From: Malachius bipustulatus
Taxonomy: Eukaryota; Arthropoda; Insecta; Coleoptera; Melyridae
Length of the DNA: 64,000 nucleotides
Direction of reading: 5' to 3'
Assembly: GCA_910589415.1 (NCBI GenBank)
Contig: OU342635.1
Location: forward strand, 6,448,001 to 6,512,000
The first letter of the stretch is position 1. Each line of letters begins with the position of its first letter. A program made the position numbers and the translations under genes. Under the pieces are notes generated by a model, which was given only the letters and a program-made list of their open reading frames with translations, did no database searches and was not told where the DNA came from. Shown here one piece after another: positions 1 to 8,908 of the stretch.

Positions 1-196
1 ATCACATACAACGTTCATAAGGTGTGTGTTGTACATCGATGCATGATCCTTGGGCTAGAATATAGGTATACATGCAAGTTTCAAGATACGCAGCCTAGGG
101 TAACGAAAAGAATTACACCTGTAAGCGTTACGGGGTTAATTATCACTTCAAAAGTATAGAAATAGAACCAGCTGCAGCTCCAAAAAAGAGTGAGTG

Positions 197-427
197 ATGG
201 TCCCACGCAGACGAGACCTTCTGGGGTACGATCCTGAAGAATTGGAGCGTATTTGGGAGCAGCTACCGAAAAGACTCCAGAGGGATCCTGAACTCATACG
301 ACAAAGACCGTGTCTAGAGCACCGAGCCTCACGATGTTCAGCATGTTTAGAAGAGGTAGAATGCTGTTTCAAATGCATCAATATAGGGTTTACGCTCGTG
401 TCACTGATTATAGACTTGTTAAAGTGA
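197..427 (+). CDS. Small hypothetical protein (76 aa), possibly a Polinton accessory gene
   Basis: Short open frame read from the ATG at 197. The protein is basic and charged in its first half. It then has a cysteine cluster of the form CSACLEEVECCFKC and ends in a hydrophobic stretch (INIGFTLVSLIIDLL) that could be a membrane segment. A polyadenylation-like AATAAA lies 22 bp after the stop, at 449-454, which favours a real transcript. It converges on the capsid gene that ends at 568. I recognise no family. The cysteine spacing could suggest a small metal-binding or membrane protein, but an antisense frame over the same DNA is also open, so this may be chance. Confidence 0.3.
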   Translation: MVPRRRDLLGYDPEELERIWEQLPKRLQRDPELIRQRPCLEHRASRCSACLEEVECCFKCINIGFTLVSLIIDLLK

Positions 428-567
428 TTGTAGTGTAATTAACGATGTAATAAATTTTCTGAAAAAAAATTACAGGTATATTATTCTTAGCGTTAGAAAG
501 AAAACACATGATGTTTAAAAAATACTTTTTTATTTGATATTATTTTTTTAAGTACAATAATTATATT

Positions 568-1785
568 TCAAAGAATCTTTTGAAACAAACCACCAAGTGT
601 GCGATGGTCATACACGCAATCGTTAATGATTACACAGTAAGCTTTCGTATTGGGTGGAAAGTTAGCACTGCTTTCAAATACTAGCTTGATATCGACTGTT
701 GAGGCCTGAACCGCCTGGGCATGTTTCGAGCAGTCAAAGACAAATAAAGGTCTGTCTTTGAATGCAGCGTAATCGAGTATGGGCGTGGCTGTTGTCTTCC
801 CACAGAACGATCTCTGGAAGGCCATGTACGCATCATATACATCTCCGTAGCGATTTTGTTCGAAATTAAGATGCATCGGTTCCGTAGGATACGTCTCAGA
901 ATTCAGCTGTACACGCACACTGGTGAGGTTCGCATGCTCAAAATGTGTAATGTTGTTTTGAAGACTATTCCAGCGGTTGGTCTGCAGACCCACGATGATG
1001 TAACGAGGACGCTCAGTTACTGGAGATGTTTTCACGGACCACAAGTCCTTTGTGCTGTTGCTGAGAGTTGGAAGCTCGTACAATTCCCAGCGGCGGAAGG
1101 GTATGTAAACAGGTTTGTTTGCATTCAAGTGTCGTAACATGGAGAGACGTGTGACGTCATCGGGGACTATATGCATCATCTTGAGTCCCACATTGCTGAC
1201 GGTGATGGTCGCTGTTTTCGTACCTACAGTGCCGTCCGCTTGCCGACAGATATAGGCATTGTTATCGCTGACGGCTCTTGTAAAGCGGAAGGTATGTTTA
1301 CCACTCACCACTTTGCGATAGTCGTAAAAAACGCTAAACAGGTGGGTCAGAGGTATGCGAAAGCAGAACCGCCCGTCCTGGCCCAACAACGACCCAAAAT
1401 TATCACTCCATGAGGCCGGTTTTAACGCGTCAACTTCATCGCTGTTGTAGAGTAGCAAGGTACGCATGGCTGTGATCATACCAGGATCGCGAATCTTTTC
1501 CACCTCCTTGCCATTGAGTTCATAAGTGATGTCTGAGAACAAAAACAGGGCGGCATTTTCGGTCAAGCTGCATGTACCGGTCCCTTCGGCCCCAGCTACA
1601 AACTGGCCTTCAATCACCAGACACGACTCAGACGGTAACAGGCATATGTCTTGCTGGTTGATGATGATTTCACAAGTGTCATTGTAGCTAAATGAACGGG
1701 TCTGCGGTTGGTAGGTATGCACCTCGACTTTGATGATAGACTCGTCAAAACGTGGTCTGGTATAGATATCGAGGACTCCTGACAT
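568..1785 (-). CDS. Polinton/adintovirus-like major capsid protein (double jelly roll, hexon-like)
   Basis: A 405-aa open frame with its ATG at 1785; a longer reading would need a TTG start. The N-terminus MSGVLDIYTRPRFDESI, followed by a segment with QQDICLLPSESCLVIEG, matches the start I know from hexon-like major capsid proteins of insect Maverick/Polinton elements. These proteins form pseudo-hexameric capsomers from trimers with two jelly rolls each. The length suits the compact insect forms. It is the last of four minus-strand virion genes (PLA2 protein, protease, penton, capsid). No stop or frameshift interrupts it, so it may still make protein. The family call rests on recognised motifs and gene order, not on a search. 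Confidence 0.85.
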   Translation of the reverse strand: MSGVLDIYTRPRFDESIIKVEVHTYQPQTRSFSYNDTCEIIINQQDICLLPSESCLVIEGQFVAGAEGTGTCSLTENAALFLFSDITYELNGKEVEKIRDPGMITAMRTLLLYNSDEVDALKPASWSDNFGSLLGQDGRFCFRIPLTHLFSVFYDYRKVVSGKHTFRFTRAVSDNNAYICRQADGTVGTKTATITVSNVGLKMMHIVPDDVTRLSMLRHLNANKPVYIPFRRWELYELPTLSNSTKDLWSVKTSPVTERPRYIIVGLQTNRWNSLQNNITHFEHANLTSVRVQLNSETYPTEPMHLNFEQNRYGDVYDAYMAFQRSFCGKTTATPILDYAAFKDRPLFVFDCSKHAQAVQASTVDIKLVFESSANFPPNTKAYCVIINDCVYDHRTLGGLFQKIL

Positions 1786-1895
1786 TATAACCAAGAGATC
1801 GTAGAAAGACTGTGTTAATAGCCGATAAAGAGCGGTGATGCGGTCTAGTTGAGCGGCGCGACGGTACTGATATCGACGGTGCCGGTCCGACCGTA

Positions 1896-2723
1896 TTAGT
1901 AGGTATAATGACTAACATCCTGACGAAGTTCTTTCCGCAGTTCCAGCCGGATAACAATCTTCTCTCCGCGAAAGTTTACAGGGTGTGAGTCCTGGTCTTT
2001 GATGCCAACACTTATATTATCAATCATGGTCTTACCATGGATCAGAGGTAGATAGGTTGGAGTGCGCGGTTCCTCGCGAATGACGAAGCCCGGGTCGACA
2101 AGCGGTGTAAATTCGTAGATAACATGGCCCAGCCGACCATTCAAATAAGCGCCAGTGGTGAGGTTTGTTTCGATGTGTATCGACAGAGTTCTGACAATAT
2201 TCACGGGCTGATCGGATTCGTGCGGCTGCGGGGCTGCGTAAACTTTAGGTGAAAATCCCAGTAAGTCGTTTGGGCCACCAGGCTGAGTGAAATCAATATT
2301 AAACAGAGTACTCTTCATTCGGCATTTCAACGTGCTATTATCAGGCTTCAGACTGAACACATCTTCAGGATCTGGTGCTGTTCCGTCCTTGGGTAGGTAG
2401 GCTGCTAGCGCCTTACGACACCGCTCGTTGGTGTCAATAAGGTGTTGCAGTTTTTCGCGCACGCATGACTCCAGATGTTCAATCTCATAAGACCCGTCGG
2501 GTAGCTCGAAGATATAACTAACGACCTCGGCTCCCATAGCAGTGCGAGATGTTACATGAATTTTGCTGTTGACGCCCTGCTCAATATTTGGGATGCTGTT
2601 GTAGCATACAAATGCCAGTAGAGCCATGTTGTATTCATAACGATCCGTGTCTAGTAGGAGCGGTGGGTCAACGATTGTCGAGAAATGGCTCGAACGGCCT
2701 GTCAGAGTGAATGTGCGAGACAT
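1896..2723 (-). CDS. Penton-like minor capsid protein (single jelly roll)
   Basis: A 275-aa open frame starting at the ATG at 2723. It begins MSRTFTLTGRSSHF and has an early CYNSIPNIEQGVN motif, then LNGRLGHVIYEFTPLVDPGF, and a C-terminal segment with IKDQDSHPVNFRGEKIVIRL. These are the conserved blocks I associate with the penton protein of insect Polintons, which occupies capsid vertices. It lies between the protease and the major capsid gene, 110 bp from the capsid start, as expected for a virion module. The frame is intact. Assignment is from motif recognition and synteny. Confidence 0.8.
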   Translation of the reverse strand: MSRTFTLTGRSSHFSTIVDPPLLLDTDRYEYNMALLAFVCYNSIPNIEQGVNSKIHVTSRTAMGAEVVSYIFELPDGSYEIEHLESCVREKLQHLIDTNERCRKALAAYLPKDGTAPDPEDVFSLKPDNSTLKCRMKSTLFNIDFTQPGGPNDLLGFSPKVYAAPQPHESDQPVNIVRTLSIHIETNLTTGAYLNGRLGHVIYEFTPLVDPGFVIREEPRTPTYLPLIHGKTMIDNISVGIKDQDSHPVNFRGEKIVIRLELRKELRQDVSHYTY

Positions 2724-2744
2724 GATTGATTGATAACGATACGG

Positions 2745-3065
2745 TCACAGCTCTTTATTCAGAAACTTTAAACAGAGATGCCCGCATGTGTAGCCTCCTC
2801 GTTGAAACACGTCATCATTATAGTAGATCTTACAGCCGCGAAAATATCGTTGAAGTTCCCTGGGTGGTTGGAGATCACCATACGAATCAAAGTACTCGAC
2901 TGTATCGCCATGTTTCTCATAAGCCACCCAGTGAGTGCCTGGGCCTGCACAAACATCCAGGTTAACGATGCCCCTCTCCAAGTGATGAGGTTCTGTAGGT
3001 AGTTGATCTCTCATGAAGACTCCGCGGAAGGCTGGGATCCGTAACAGGGCTGCATACCGACGCAA
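2745..3065 (-). CDS. Adenain-like cysteine protease (virion maturation)
   Basis: A 106-aa frame with the adenain pattern: a histidine in GPGTHWVAYEKHG, an acidic partner in EYFDSYGD, and the nucleophile cysteine in GGYTCGHLCLKFL near the C-terminus. FRGVFMRDQLP at the N-terminal side is typical of the Polinton form. Adenains cleave capsid and core precursors during maturation. The listed start is a TTG at 3065. The same frame stays open further upstream into the PLA2 gene without an ATG that I could find, so the true start is unclear: it may be non-AUG, internal, or lost. The stop lies 21 bp from the penton start, so the genes are tightly packed. Confidence 0.8.
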   Translation of the reverse strand: MRRYAALLRIPAFRGVFMRDQLPTEPHHLERGIVNLDVCAGPGTHWVAYEKHGDTVEYFDSYGDLQPPRELQRYFRGCKIYYNDDVFQRGGYTCGHLCLKFLNKEL

Positions 3066-3097
3066 GTCGGCATCGCTCAGAGGCCTGGCGGGCAGTT

Positions 3098-3859
3098 TTA
3101 GTTTTTTGATTGACGTTTTAAATAAAGTCCATAGCCGTTGCGTTGGCGTCGCAGGTACAGGCCCGATCCTTTATTGCCCAAGGCAATATCCTCCATACGC
3201 CTGTTATGTCGATTAACCTCACCCAGCTGTCGAGCTTTGGCTCGTACGTCGGTTATTGTTTTAGTTATCCCCGCAACCCCTCCAGCTAATGCACCGAGGG
3301 CACTCAACCCTGCAAACAGTGGTATCAAGGGAAGTATTCCGCCTATTTTTGGCACAGGTATGACGCGCGGCTTGTTAAACTTTTGCTTGCGAACTATTCT
3401 CCGAGCCGTCTTGAGAGCTGCGGCAGCTGTAGCGAAGACGCTTGAACTACGGGCCTGAGGTCGTTCACGTTTAATCTGACGAACCAGAGTTGAAAATGGT
3501 TTAGAGTCTGTACGACGGTGGCCGGCGCCAAGTTTCCGTTTGATTTTCATGGCGCCTGTAACAAGCAATGCGGTTGCCTTCTCGCCTAGTCCGGAGTCTG
3601 TTGCTTTTACACGATCCCAGGCACCGTCTTCTAACAATTTATCCGCCTTATGTCGCGATGCTAGATCCTTGCTGAGGGCATAGGCAATGTCGTGAGATCT
3701 ACACAGATCGTCAAGCTTGTTTTTGGGGATATCGCCTCTACTTAGACGAGCTTTAAGACGTGTACCAGGTCCACAAAACTTATAACTTGGAATATGTAAT
3801 TCGACCGGAAGATTGTTGATGGCTTTATCGATGAGACCTTGACCTGTGACGTTCAACAT
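3098..3859 (-). CDS. PLA2-domain virion protein (parvovirus VP1-like phospholipase) with hydrophobic tail
   Basis: A 253-aa protein from the ATG at 3859. Residues about 25-60 carry a secreted-phospholipase-A2 core: the calcium loop YKFCGPGT, followed by KLDDLCRSHDIAYA with the catalytic His-Asp pair. This is the layout of the VP1 unique region of parvoviruses and of virion proteins in some adintoviruses, where it opens the endosomal membrane. The C-terminal half is basic, then has a glycine/alanine/leucine-rich hydrophobic segment (around LIPLFAGLSALGALAGGVAG) that could act like the amphipathic or fusogenic tails of adenovirus core proteins. It lies head to head with the ATPase gene. Its 3' end overlaps the open upstream part of the protease frame. 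Confidence 0.8.
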   Translation of the reverse strand: MLNVTGQGLIDKAINNLPVELHIPSYKFCGPGTRLKARLSRGDIPKNKLDDLCRSHDIAYALSKDLASRHKADKLLEDGAWDRVKATDSGLGEKATALLVTGAMKIKRKLGAGHRRTDSKPFSTLVRQIKRERPQARSSSVFATAAAALKTARRIVRKQKFNKPRVIPVPKIGGILPLIPLFAGLSALGALAGGVAGITKTITDVRAKARQLGEVNRHNRRMEDIALGNKGSGLYLRRQRNGYGLYLKRQSKN

Positions 3860-3942
3860 GAAGACTGATTAACGGTCCACATCTATGCGTGTATATATAT
3901 ATATATCAATCACTCTGCAGTGGTAAGTTAGTCATCACAGCC
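3860..3942. promoter_or_regulatory. Divergent promoter region between PLA2 protein and ATPase genes
   Basis: Only 83 bp separate the two divergent start codons. A run of alternating T and A from about 3892 to 3906 could serve as a TATA element for one or both directions. Function is inferred only from position. Confidence 0.35.
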
Positions 3943-4635
3943 ATGCGTATCATTCATCACCCTGAAGCATCTCTGCCAATCCTCAACCTCGATTGTGAAT
4001 CGGTCAAGTCTGCACCACAGCGCCATGGATGTAAACTACCTAATACCGTACGAGCGATAATTTCGGGTCCCAGCGGATGTGGCAAGACAAATACAGCCCT
4101 TAGTCTCATATATCAACCGAACGGGCTCCGTTTCGAAAATGTATACGTATATTCAAAATCCCTGTATCAGCCGAAATACACACAGTTACAACAGGTGTTG
4201 AAACAAGTTGTAGGTGTACAATACTATCCGTTCAGCGATAATGACGAGGTGATTGACCCCTCGAAAGCTCGAGAGAATTCAGTAATGATTTTTGACGATG
4301 TAGCATGCGACAAGCAAAACAATATTAAAGCCTACTTCTCGATGGGTCGACATAAACACATTGACACGATCTATCTCTGTCAGACTTACACGTGCATACC
4401 TAAGCATCTCGTAAGGGATAATGCCAATGTCGTGATACTGTTTAAGCAGGACGAGCTCAACCTGAGGCATTGTTATGACGATCATGTAACTACAGACATG
4501 TCGTTCAATACGTTCAAGGATATGTGCGCCGAATGTTGGAAAGATAACAAGTACGATATGTTGGTCATCGTTAAAGACAATGAACTCAGCAGCGGTCGCT
4601 ATCGGAAAAATTTTGATAAATATATCCAACTGTGA
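3943..4635 (+). CDS. FtsK/HerA-type DNA packaging ATPase (A32-like)
   Basis: A 230-aa protein if read from the ATG at 3943 (MRIIHHPEASLP). An upstream in-frame ATG at 3889 would add an unlikely leader coded by the TA repeat. The Walker A motif is GPSGCGKT and the Walker B is SVMIFDDV; a sensor-like segment TIYLCQTYTCIPK follows. This matches the packaging ATPase of Polintons, adintoviruses and poxvirus A32, which drives DNA into preformed capsids. It heads a plus-strand gene set (ATPase, hypothetical protein, fibre-like protein, integrase) now split by the retroelement. The frame is intact. Confidence 0.88.
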   Translation: MRIIHHPEASLPILNLDCESVKSAPQRHGCKLPNTVRAIISGPSGCGKTNTALSLIYQPNGLRFENVYVYSKSLYQPKYTQLQQVLKQVVGVQYYPFSDNDEVIDPSKARENSVMIFDDVACDKQNNIKAYFSMGRHKHIDTIYLCQTYTCIPKHLVRDNANVVILFKQDELNLRHCYDDHVTTDMSFNTFKDMCAECWKDNKYDMLVIVKDNELSSGRYRKNFDKYIQL

Positions 4636-4660
4636 CATCATCCCTACAGTAGCAGTTACG

Positions 4661-4918
4661 ATGTCGCGCCGAGCTGACGATACAAATACTGCTAAAGATA
4701 TTAAACAGTACATCCAAGCCATTAGACGAAAATATTTGGCTTTGAGATCGGGCAGACAACAGTCGGACGCTGTTATAACTCGCATGCTGAAACCCGTCTC
4801 CACACCACTACAACAAATCGAGAAACATACCAGGCCACAGCCTATGCATGTTATTAAACCCGAGCCTCGTCCACGAACTTTCATCACATCAGCACCCAGA
4901 CAGGCGTGGCCGCACCCC
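4661..4918 (+). pseudogene. 5' part of a Polinton hypothetical gene, split by the retroelement
   Basis: Starts at an ATG 25 bp after the ATPase stop. Eighty-six codons are read before the 5' LTR begins at 4919. The product is basic and proline-rich near the break. The open frame runs a short way into the LTR, but that tail is not part of the gene. The remainder lies at 19951-20769. Allowing for the 4-bp target duplication, the reading frame is kept between the two parts, so the gene was intact before the insertion. Function unknown; position after the ATPase suggests a virion or accessory role. Confidence 0.75.
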
Positions 4919-7127
4919 TGTGACATGTCGAGAACATCGACAGTCCGTATTTTGAAATATCAGGGGAATTAAGAATTCAGCTGGGTAAAAGAAAAATATC
5001 CAGAAGTAAAACGTGATTTACATTTGAACATAGAGCTCAGGTCTTTTCTCTGTTAAGAATATTATAATCTTAATGATGCATGTATAATAGTTAGTTATAG
5101 TCTGGAGGTTGGCCTTGGCAGAAGGCTCGCGTAACTGAAATCCATGAGAAACGGACGACATGAACAAGGGTCCGTCTGTAACAGGCGGCAAAACTAGCGA
5201 ATAGAAAATTCCATTACGTCTAGACACGGGATAATGAATTTAATCAGGTCACGGAGACGATTAAGTAGGTAGACACGAGAGTGAACACACAGAAGTTGGG
5301 TGAAAAGACGCGAGTCGGTAACGTGAAAAGCTTAGGCAGTGACGCTTAGACCTAGGGGGTTGAAAATCGGAAAAAGACGACACCGGGTGTCGGGGAAGAT
5401 GGTAGCATAGAATCCGCGGAGAAGATAGAGAGTTGATTGTATAGGTACTCGCGGAGTAGGTACGCGGAAATAAATAAATCGAGACAATAATAGAGTAAGC
5501 GTTGGTCGCGAGGGAGTGTGATAGGATAGGAACTCGGTTACGTGGGGACTCAACACAGGAGTGAATCGTTGACCGTAAGTGCTCTGGGGGCGCGAGAGAA
5601 TTTATGGAGATATAGGAAAATAATTAAATAATGCGGTACGGGGTACCGGGAGAAATTAATCGCACGGGGTGCGCGGATTAATTAAAATAGGAAGACGAGG
5701 GTAGTGGTACTTAATCGTCGGTCGCAGAATGCTCTGGGAGCGCGGCAAATTTTAAGGGAAAGTTAATCCATAGATAAAGGGAATCGTATAGGCCGGAAAA
5801 ATAGGCGGGTAATAGTGCTAGGAGAGCAAATTAAGAGAGACGAATCGCATAGGCGAGGGAGTGATCGCGCCACGGTGATTAACTATTAGGGTCATAAGGG
5901 TCCGTTAGGTTCGGAAGTGTACAAGTGTTGTTTGTGGACAAATAATGTAAGGATCAATAGTAAACAAGAGCCTGCTGCCAACGGATGTTAAGGTAGAATG
6001 TAGTCTGTAAGATTAACCTTTCATTTATTTTTTTTTATGCCACCTCCAATTTTACGACTCGATGAGTTAAAATTCAGGAATTAGTTCATCAATAATGGAC
6101 AGACGGTGTCAGTCTGATTAAAATATTTTGTAATTAAGAATAACATACCTACTTATGTCTTCGAGTCCTAAAATTGGCATAATTTTAGTTTATTGTTCGT
6201 AAGCCAGCAAAGGCTGGTTCACCTTAAAATTCTATAATGGTCGGTTAACGAATTTATTATTTTTGTGGGTGCTTGGAGCATCTAGTTGTATTTCTAAATT
6301 GGATGGGGGAGTAATAAAAAATATCGGAGTGATCACTATCTAAATTTTTGGTCCATCCCCTTAGAAGGATGACTGGCCAGAAATCGCGACTTTTGGTACG
6401 AAATTCACTCAAGGGAAATTAACCCGCAATGAACGCGACCGAAATGTTTTATTGCTCCAGATACAGGTTTACCTAGGATTAAGTCATTGACCAATAATTA
6501 ATCAATCGATTGACAATCGTGATATTTCTTATTTCAAATAAATGTAGTCGTTTTCCAATTAATTTAAATTTTAATAAATTGTAAATTTATTTGCAATGTG
6601 GCCTTTCTTTTCCACCCATGAAATTTAATTAAAGCATCAAATTAATAATCGAATAACTTGAGTTACAACAAGGCAGAGGAAGTCAGTAGAATTTAATTGA
6701 TTTTTATTATTTTCTAAATTTTATTTGTTCAACAATAAACTTCCCAGTGAGTAAGTGACAAGATCAAGTCAGTGATATAAAGCTACCTACAATAATTATT
6801 AAGATGACCAACAGGGCAGAAGTCCAGATTTCAGGAAACATCAGCGAAAGATAAGTATAGAATAGAGCCATGAGTTACCTCGAATAATCCCCAAAAAGAG
6901 CTGCCACTCATATTAATTGAGATGGTGTAGCCCCTACCTACCATTCTTTTCGAAAGCCTTTTTCTGACAAACCGCTCGGCCAGCCAAAGGACTAATGTGA
7001 CAGGGAGACTTTAACTTCATAATAACGATAGTGAGAGCAAACAACGCAAGTTGTGTGTTCGATCTATCGGAAGAGTGAACGTTAAGGAAAAGAGATCTTC
7101 ACATCATCTCATCCCCCGCCGGTTACA
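4919..7127 (+). repeat. 5' LTR (2,209 bp)
   Basis: Matches 17738-19946 base for base at a constant offset of 12,819, with one substitution noticed at 7097. The ends TGTGAC and GTTACA form an imperfect inverted repeat with canonical TG and CA. No coding frame inside looks genuine; the 69- and 74-codon antisense frames occur in both LTRs and resemble nothing. An AATAAA at 6734-6739 may serve in polyadenylation. Promoter elements could not be fixed by eye. Confidence 0.97.
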
Positions 7128-7129
7128 TC

Positions 7130-7147
7130 TGGTGTCAGGTGTGGGGT
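7130..7147 (+). other. Primer-binding site, tRNA-Leu-like
   Basis: Two bases after the LTR the sequence TGGTGTCAGGTGTGGGGT starts with TGG, the complement of a tRNA CCA end. It resembles the complement of animal tRNA-Leu 3' ends, which begin TGGTGTCAGG. The exact tRNA of this species was not checked. Confidence 0.75.
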
Positions 7148-7790
7148 AGTTTTGGGGTGTTTTGAGGGGCGCGTGGCTCTGTTTTATCAAAAATCATTCG
7201 CTGAATATCGAAATTAATAATTTTACATGAATTAAGTAGGTGAGCGAGCCTTGTAGGTAACAGATATCATTATAAGTAGGTAGGTGCAGGAATTTCAGCC
7301 AAAAGCACGTACGTGACGCCGGCATGAGATGCCGTCGCTAAAGCGGTGTTCACACGGTGAATAGGTAGATACCTAAATAATTCACGTGATTTATTAAGTA
7401 ATACTGAATTCTGAAGCGGTGTTCACATGGTGAATAAATATTTCATATAGGTAGTTGTTATTTGAAAGGTGGCAATTAAAAAAAAAAAATAAAAAATAAT
7501 TACTAACTTGCATGGGGGCATGAATATGTTTATTTATTTAAACTATTTTTTTTTTTTTTGTGTTGATATATTTGGTGGGAGATATGTCGCGTGGTAAACA
7601 AGAATTGCGTAATCGTGTATGGTGACATCGTGAAGTGAAAATTATGAAGGAGTGTTGTGTCAGTGAATCGGTTGAGCTATTGAAATAATAAAAATAGTGT
7701 GATTTAGACTTGCAGAAGTGTGAAAAATATATTTTGGCAATTTTTTTTTAATTTATCTACCTATAATCGCGTGACAATAAATAGGTCAAA
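7148..7790 (+). other. Retroelement leader, non-coding, with a 23-bp direct repeat
   Basis: No coding frame. A 23-bp motif beginning AAGCGGTGTTCACA occurs at 7341-7363 and again at 7414-7436 with one mismatch. It lies where packaging or dimerisation signals occur in retroviruses, but no function is shown. Poly-A and poly-T tracts occur at 7478-7560. Confidence 0.5.
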
Positions 7791-8810
7791 ATGCCTTTAG
7801 AAGATCCTGAAGAACTAGCAGCGGCGGGACCAGCAGGACCTCCCGTCCAAAATTTTAATATAACAACCCAACAGAAAATTAGTTTAGGAGTGCTGGCAGG
7901 CACGTTCGAGTTTTATAACGGAAAAAGTTCTGTGGCAGAATATTTTACAAGGCTAGAAGCCAGAGCAAGATTAGACGATTTGTCTAGGGAAGATACCTTG
8001 AAAATTTTTAAATTTAAACTAACTGGTGAGGCAGCACAATATTTCAAGTCCGAAGAGGAGTTAAATAATTTAACATACGAAGAACTGAAGGAGAAGTTCA
8101 TTAAAAAATTCACACAGGCGCGCATGCCAGGAGAAGCGTTGCTAAAATTGGGGAGATGCTACCAAAGGTCAGATGAGGGAGTAGCGTCATTTAGCACGAG
8201 ACTGAAGTACCTAGGAGCGTGTGCTTTGGCAGAAAGCTTAAAAGGAGCAAATGACAATCAGAAGGCCGGAGTAAAATTGCAATTGGAACAGTTGGTCTTA
8301 AATCAATTTAAGACAGGCCTGAGAAGAGATCTACTGGAAAAAGTAGGAACCACTCTGCTATCAGAACCAGCGTTAACCATTGATAAGGCAGAACAGATAG
8401 TAAAGGTACAGGAAATGACACAGGCCATGCTGAAACAGAGAACTCAGGGAGGCACAGTGAGGGGAATTCGTAACTCTAGAGTAAGGCAACCGGTTAGAGA
8501 AGACAGAGCCAACCAATCTCCCAGAAAATGCTTCGGATGTGATCAGGAAGGGCACTTCAAAAGGGACTGTCCTAGAAACCAGACGCAGACAGACAATAGA
8601 CAAGGGACAAACATAGGTTATGATTATAACCGGAACTACAGACCCTGGAATAATCGAAACGGAGGTCAAGGACGTCCTCGTAATCAAGGTTGTTATCGAT
8701 GTGGGAATGAAGGGCATTGGGCGAAAGACTGCACGATCATCCTAGAAGAGGAGGGAAGGAGTGAGAACACCACCCAAGAAGAAACTCGTCCGAGAGAGAC
8801 GTTAAACTAG
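7791..8810 (+). CDS. gag: Gag polyprotein with two CCHC zinc knuckles
   Basis: A 339-aa protein from the ATG at 7791. The N-terminal two thirds have the helical capsid pattern of Ty3/gypsy Gag, including FEFYNGKSSVAEYFTRLE and a segment near LTYEELKEKFIKKF. Two CX2CX4HX4C knuckles follow: CFGCDQEGHFKRDC from residue 247 and CYRCGNEGHWAKDC from residue 301. These bind genomic RNA. The stop TAG at 8808-8810 follows a GTTAAAC slippery heptamer, and pol is open in the -1 frame from 8765, so Gag-Pol is probably made by frameshifting. The frame is intact. Confidence 0.93.
   Translation: MPLEDPEELAAAGPAGPPVQNFNITTQQKISLGVLAGTFEFYNGKSSVAEYFTRLEARARLDDLSREDTLKIFKFKLTGEAAQYFKSEEELNNLTYEELKEKFIKKFTQARMPGEALLKLGRCYQRSDEGVASFSTRLKYLGACALAESLKGANDNQKAGVKLQLEQLVLNQFKTGLRRDLLEKVGTTLLSEPALTIDKAEQIVKVQEMTQAMLKQRTQGGTVRGIRNSRVRQPVREDRANQSPRKCFGCDQEGHFKRDCPRNQTQTDNRQGTNIGYDYNRNYRPWNNRNGGQGRPRNQGCYRCGNEGHWAKDCTIILEEEGRSENTTQEETRPRETLN
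8801..8810 (+). promoter_or_regulatory. Likely -1 ribosomal frameshift signal at the gag stop
   Basis: In the gag frame the last codons read ACG TTA AAC TAG, so G_TTA_AAC fits the X_XXY_YYZ slippery form as a known variant (GUUAAAC is the slippery site of equine arteritis virus). The pol frame is open from 8765 onward, so a one-base backward slip here leads straight into pol. A possible downstream stem pairs TTCCCC at 8826-8831 with GGGGAA at 8856-8861. Confidence 0.7.
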
Positions 8811-8878
8811 GACGGCGACCTGCCCTTCCCCAACCAGCGAGCCGTAGTGATAGAGGGGGAAATTCGTCCGAAAGAGAC

Positions 8879-8888
8879 GTTAAACTAG
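8879..8888 (+). promoter_or_regulatory. Second copy of the frameshift/stop cassette
   Basis: A 30-bp block ending in GTTAAACTAG at 8781-8810 is repeated at 8859-8888, exactly 78 bp (26 codons) later and in the same frame. The frame between the two TAG codons is open. The second copy would be reached only by ribosomes that read through the first stop. It may simply be a duplication relic. Confidence 0.5.
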
Positions 8889-8908
8889 AACATCAAGGCT
8901 GTATTCCG

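Noticed and set aside
4279..4926. 215-codon antisense frame over the ATPase gene
   Set aside because: Shadow of the ATPase, whose Walker motifs fix the coding strand.
5018..5556. Antisense frames of 69 and 74 codons in the LTRs (also at 17837-18375)
   Set aside because: Present twice only because the LTR is duplicated; composition and content do not look coding.
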